NCBI GenBank assembly: GCA_900109895.1 | Contig: FOBR01000023.1 | Location: forward strand, 33,711-97,710 | Direction: 5' to 3' | Length of the DNA stretch: 64,000 nucleotides | Origin: a bacterium A37T11 | Lineage (GTDB): Bacteria > Bacteroidota > Bacteroidia > Sphingobacteriales > Sphingobacteriaceae | Part shown: piece after piece, positions 63,922-64,000 of the stretch | Numbering within the stretch: position 1 is the first letter of the stretch | Layout: each line of letters starts with the position of its first letter | Program-made: the position numbers and the translations under genes | The notes under the pieces: generated by a model | What the model was told of the DNA's origin: nothing | Seen by the model: the letters and a program-made list of their open reading frames with translations, nothing else | Databases searched by the model: none

Positions 63922-64000
63922 TTAGTTCTCAACTATTTTTACTTGAGCATAAGTCATCGGTTTATGCTTAGCGCAACGGATGATGATTTTGTCCAGAATT
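63922..64000 (-). CDS. 3' end of an unidentified gene (partial)
   Basis: The last 25 codons of a minus-strand frame that continues beyond the window, ending in PMTYAQVKIVEN. It is rich in basic residues before the end. Too short to assign. It converges on the metN/metQ remnant. It could be a chance frame. Confidence 0.3.
   Translation of the reverse strand, partial: ILDKIIIRCAKHKPMTYAQVKIVEN

Noticed and set aside
63816..64000. Insertion sequence as the cause of the metN break
   Set aside because: No transposase frame, terminal repeats or target duplication were seen; the join to metQ codons points to a simple deletion.

Overview
The window looks like chromosomal DNA of a Bacteroidota bacterium, probably Sphingobacteriaceae (Pedobacter/Olivibacter-like). 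The evidence is five SusC/SusD pairs, two FecI/FecR regulator pairs, many secreted S1-type sulfatases, AT-rich intergenic DNA and several promoters of the Bacteroidota form TAnnTTTG. No rRNA, tRNA, CRISPR array or intact mobile element was seen. The genus assignment is inference.

Layout: (A) 44-8310, minus strand: ECF sigma, FecR anti-sigma, STN-type SusC, SusD and a GH88/GH105 unsaturated uronyl hydrolase. (B) 8419-15169, minus strand: a catabolic or modifying operon with Tat-signal pyruvyltransferase-like protein, Gfo/Idh/MocA oxidoreductase, lipoprotein FAD oxidoreductase, MFS transporter, VOC protein and NIPSNAP protein, with its own candidate promoter. (C) 15427-24364, minus strand: a second sigma/FecR/SusC/SusD locus whose sigma factor is joined in frame, through one hydrophobic segment, to a GH36-like alpha-galactosidase. 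(D) 24560-27605, plus strand: two sulfatases. (E) 27680-31675: a trans-sulfuration PLP enzyme facing a Family 2A encapsulin shell gene and its cysteine desulfurase cargo. (F) 32093-32803: a stand-alone DUF4369 protein. (G) 33012-63326, minus strand: three successive SusC/SusD-led loci (start points 45455, 53427 and 63326) carrying six intact sulfatases and one broken one, a DUF4350-like protein, a DUF4959/DUF5000-type lipoprotein, a fatty acid hydroxylase/sterol desaturase and two unlisted small membrane proteins of 38 and 56 residues. No glycoside hydrolase was recognised there. (H) 63685-64000: a metN fragment fused by deletion to the last codons of metQ, then the 3' end of an unknown gene.

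How it may work: the two sigma/FecR loci carry SusC proteins with an STN signalling domain, so they are probably switched on by trans-envelope signalling. The three sulfatase loci have SusC proteins without STN and share a conserved block about 180-220 bp upstream of susC, which suggests common control by something outside the window. Eight intact sulfatases release sulfate from organic sulfates, while the encapsulin compartment and PLP enzyme handle reduced sulfur. A link between these two is attractive but only inferred.

The most unusual items are the sigma-GH36 fusion (with an alternative single-T frameshift explanation), the encapsulin in a sulfatase-rich island, the arylsulfatase/small membrane protein/hydroxylase operon, the shared susC leader block and the metN-metQ deletion scar.
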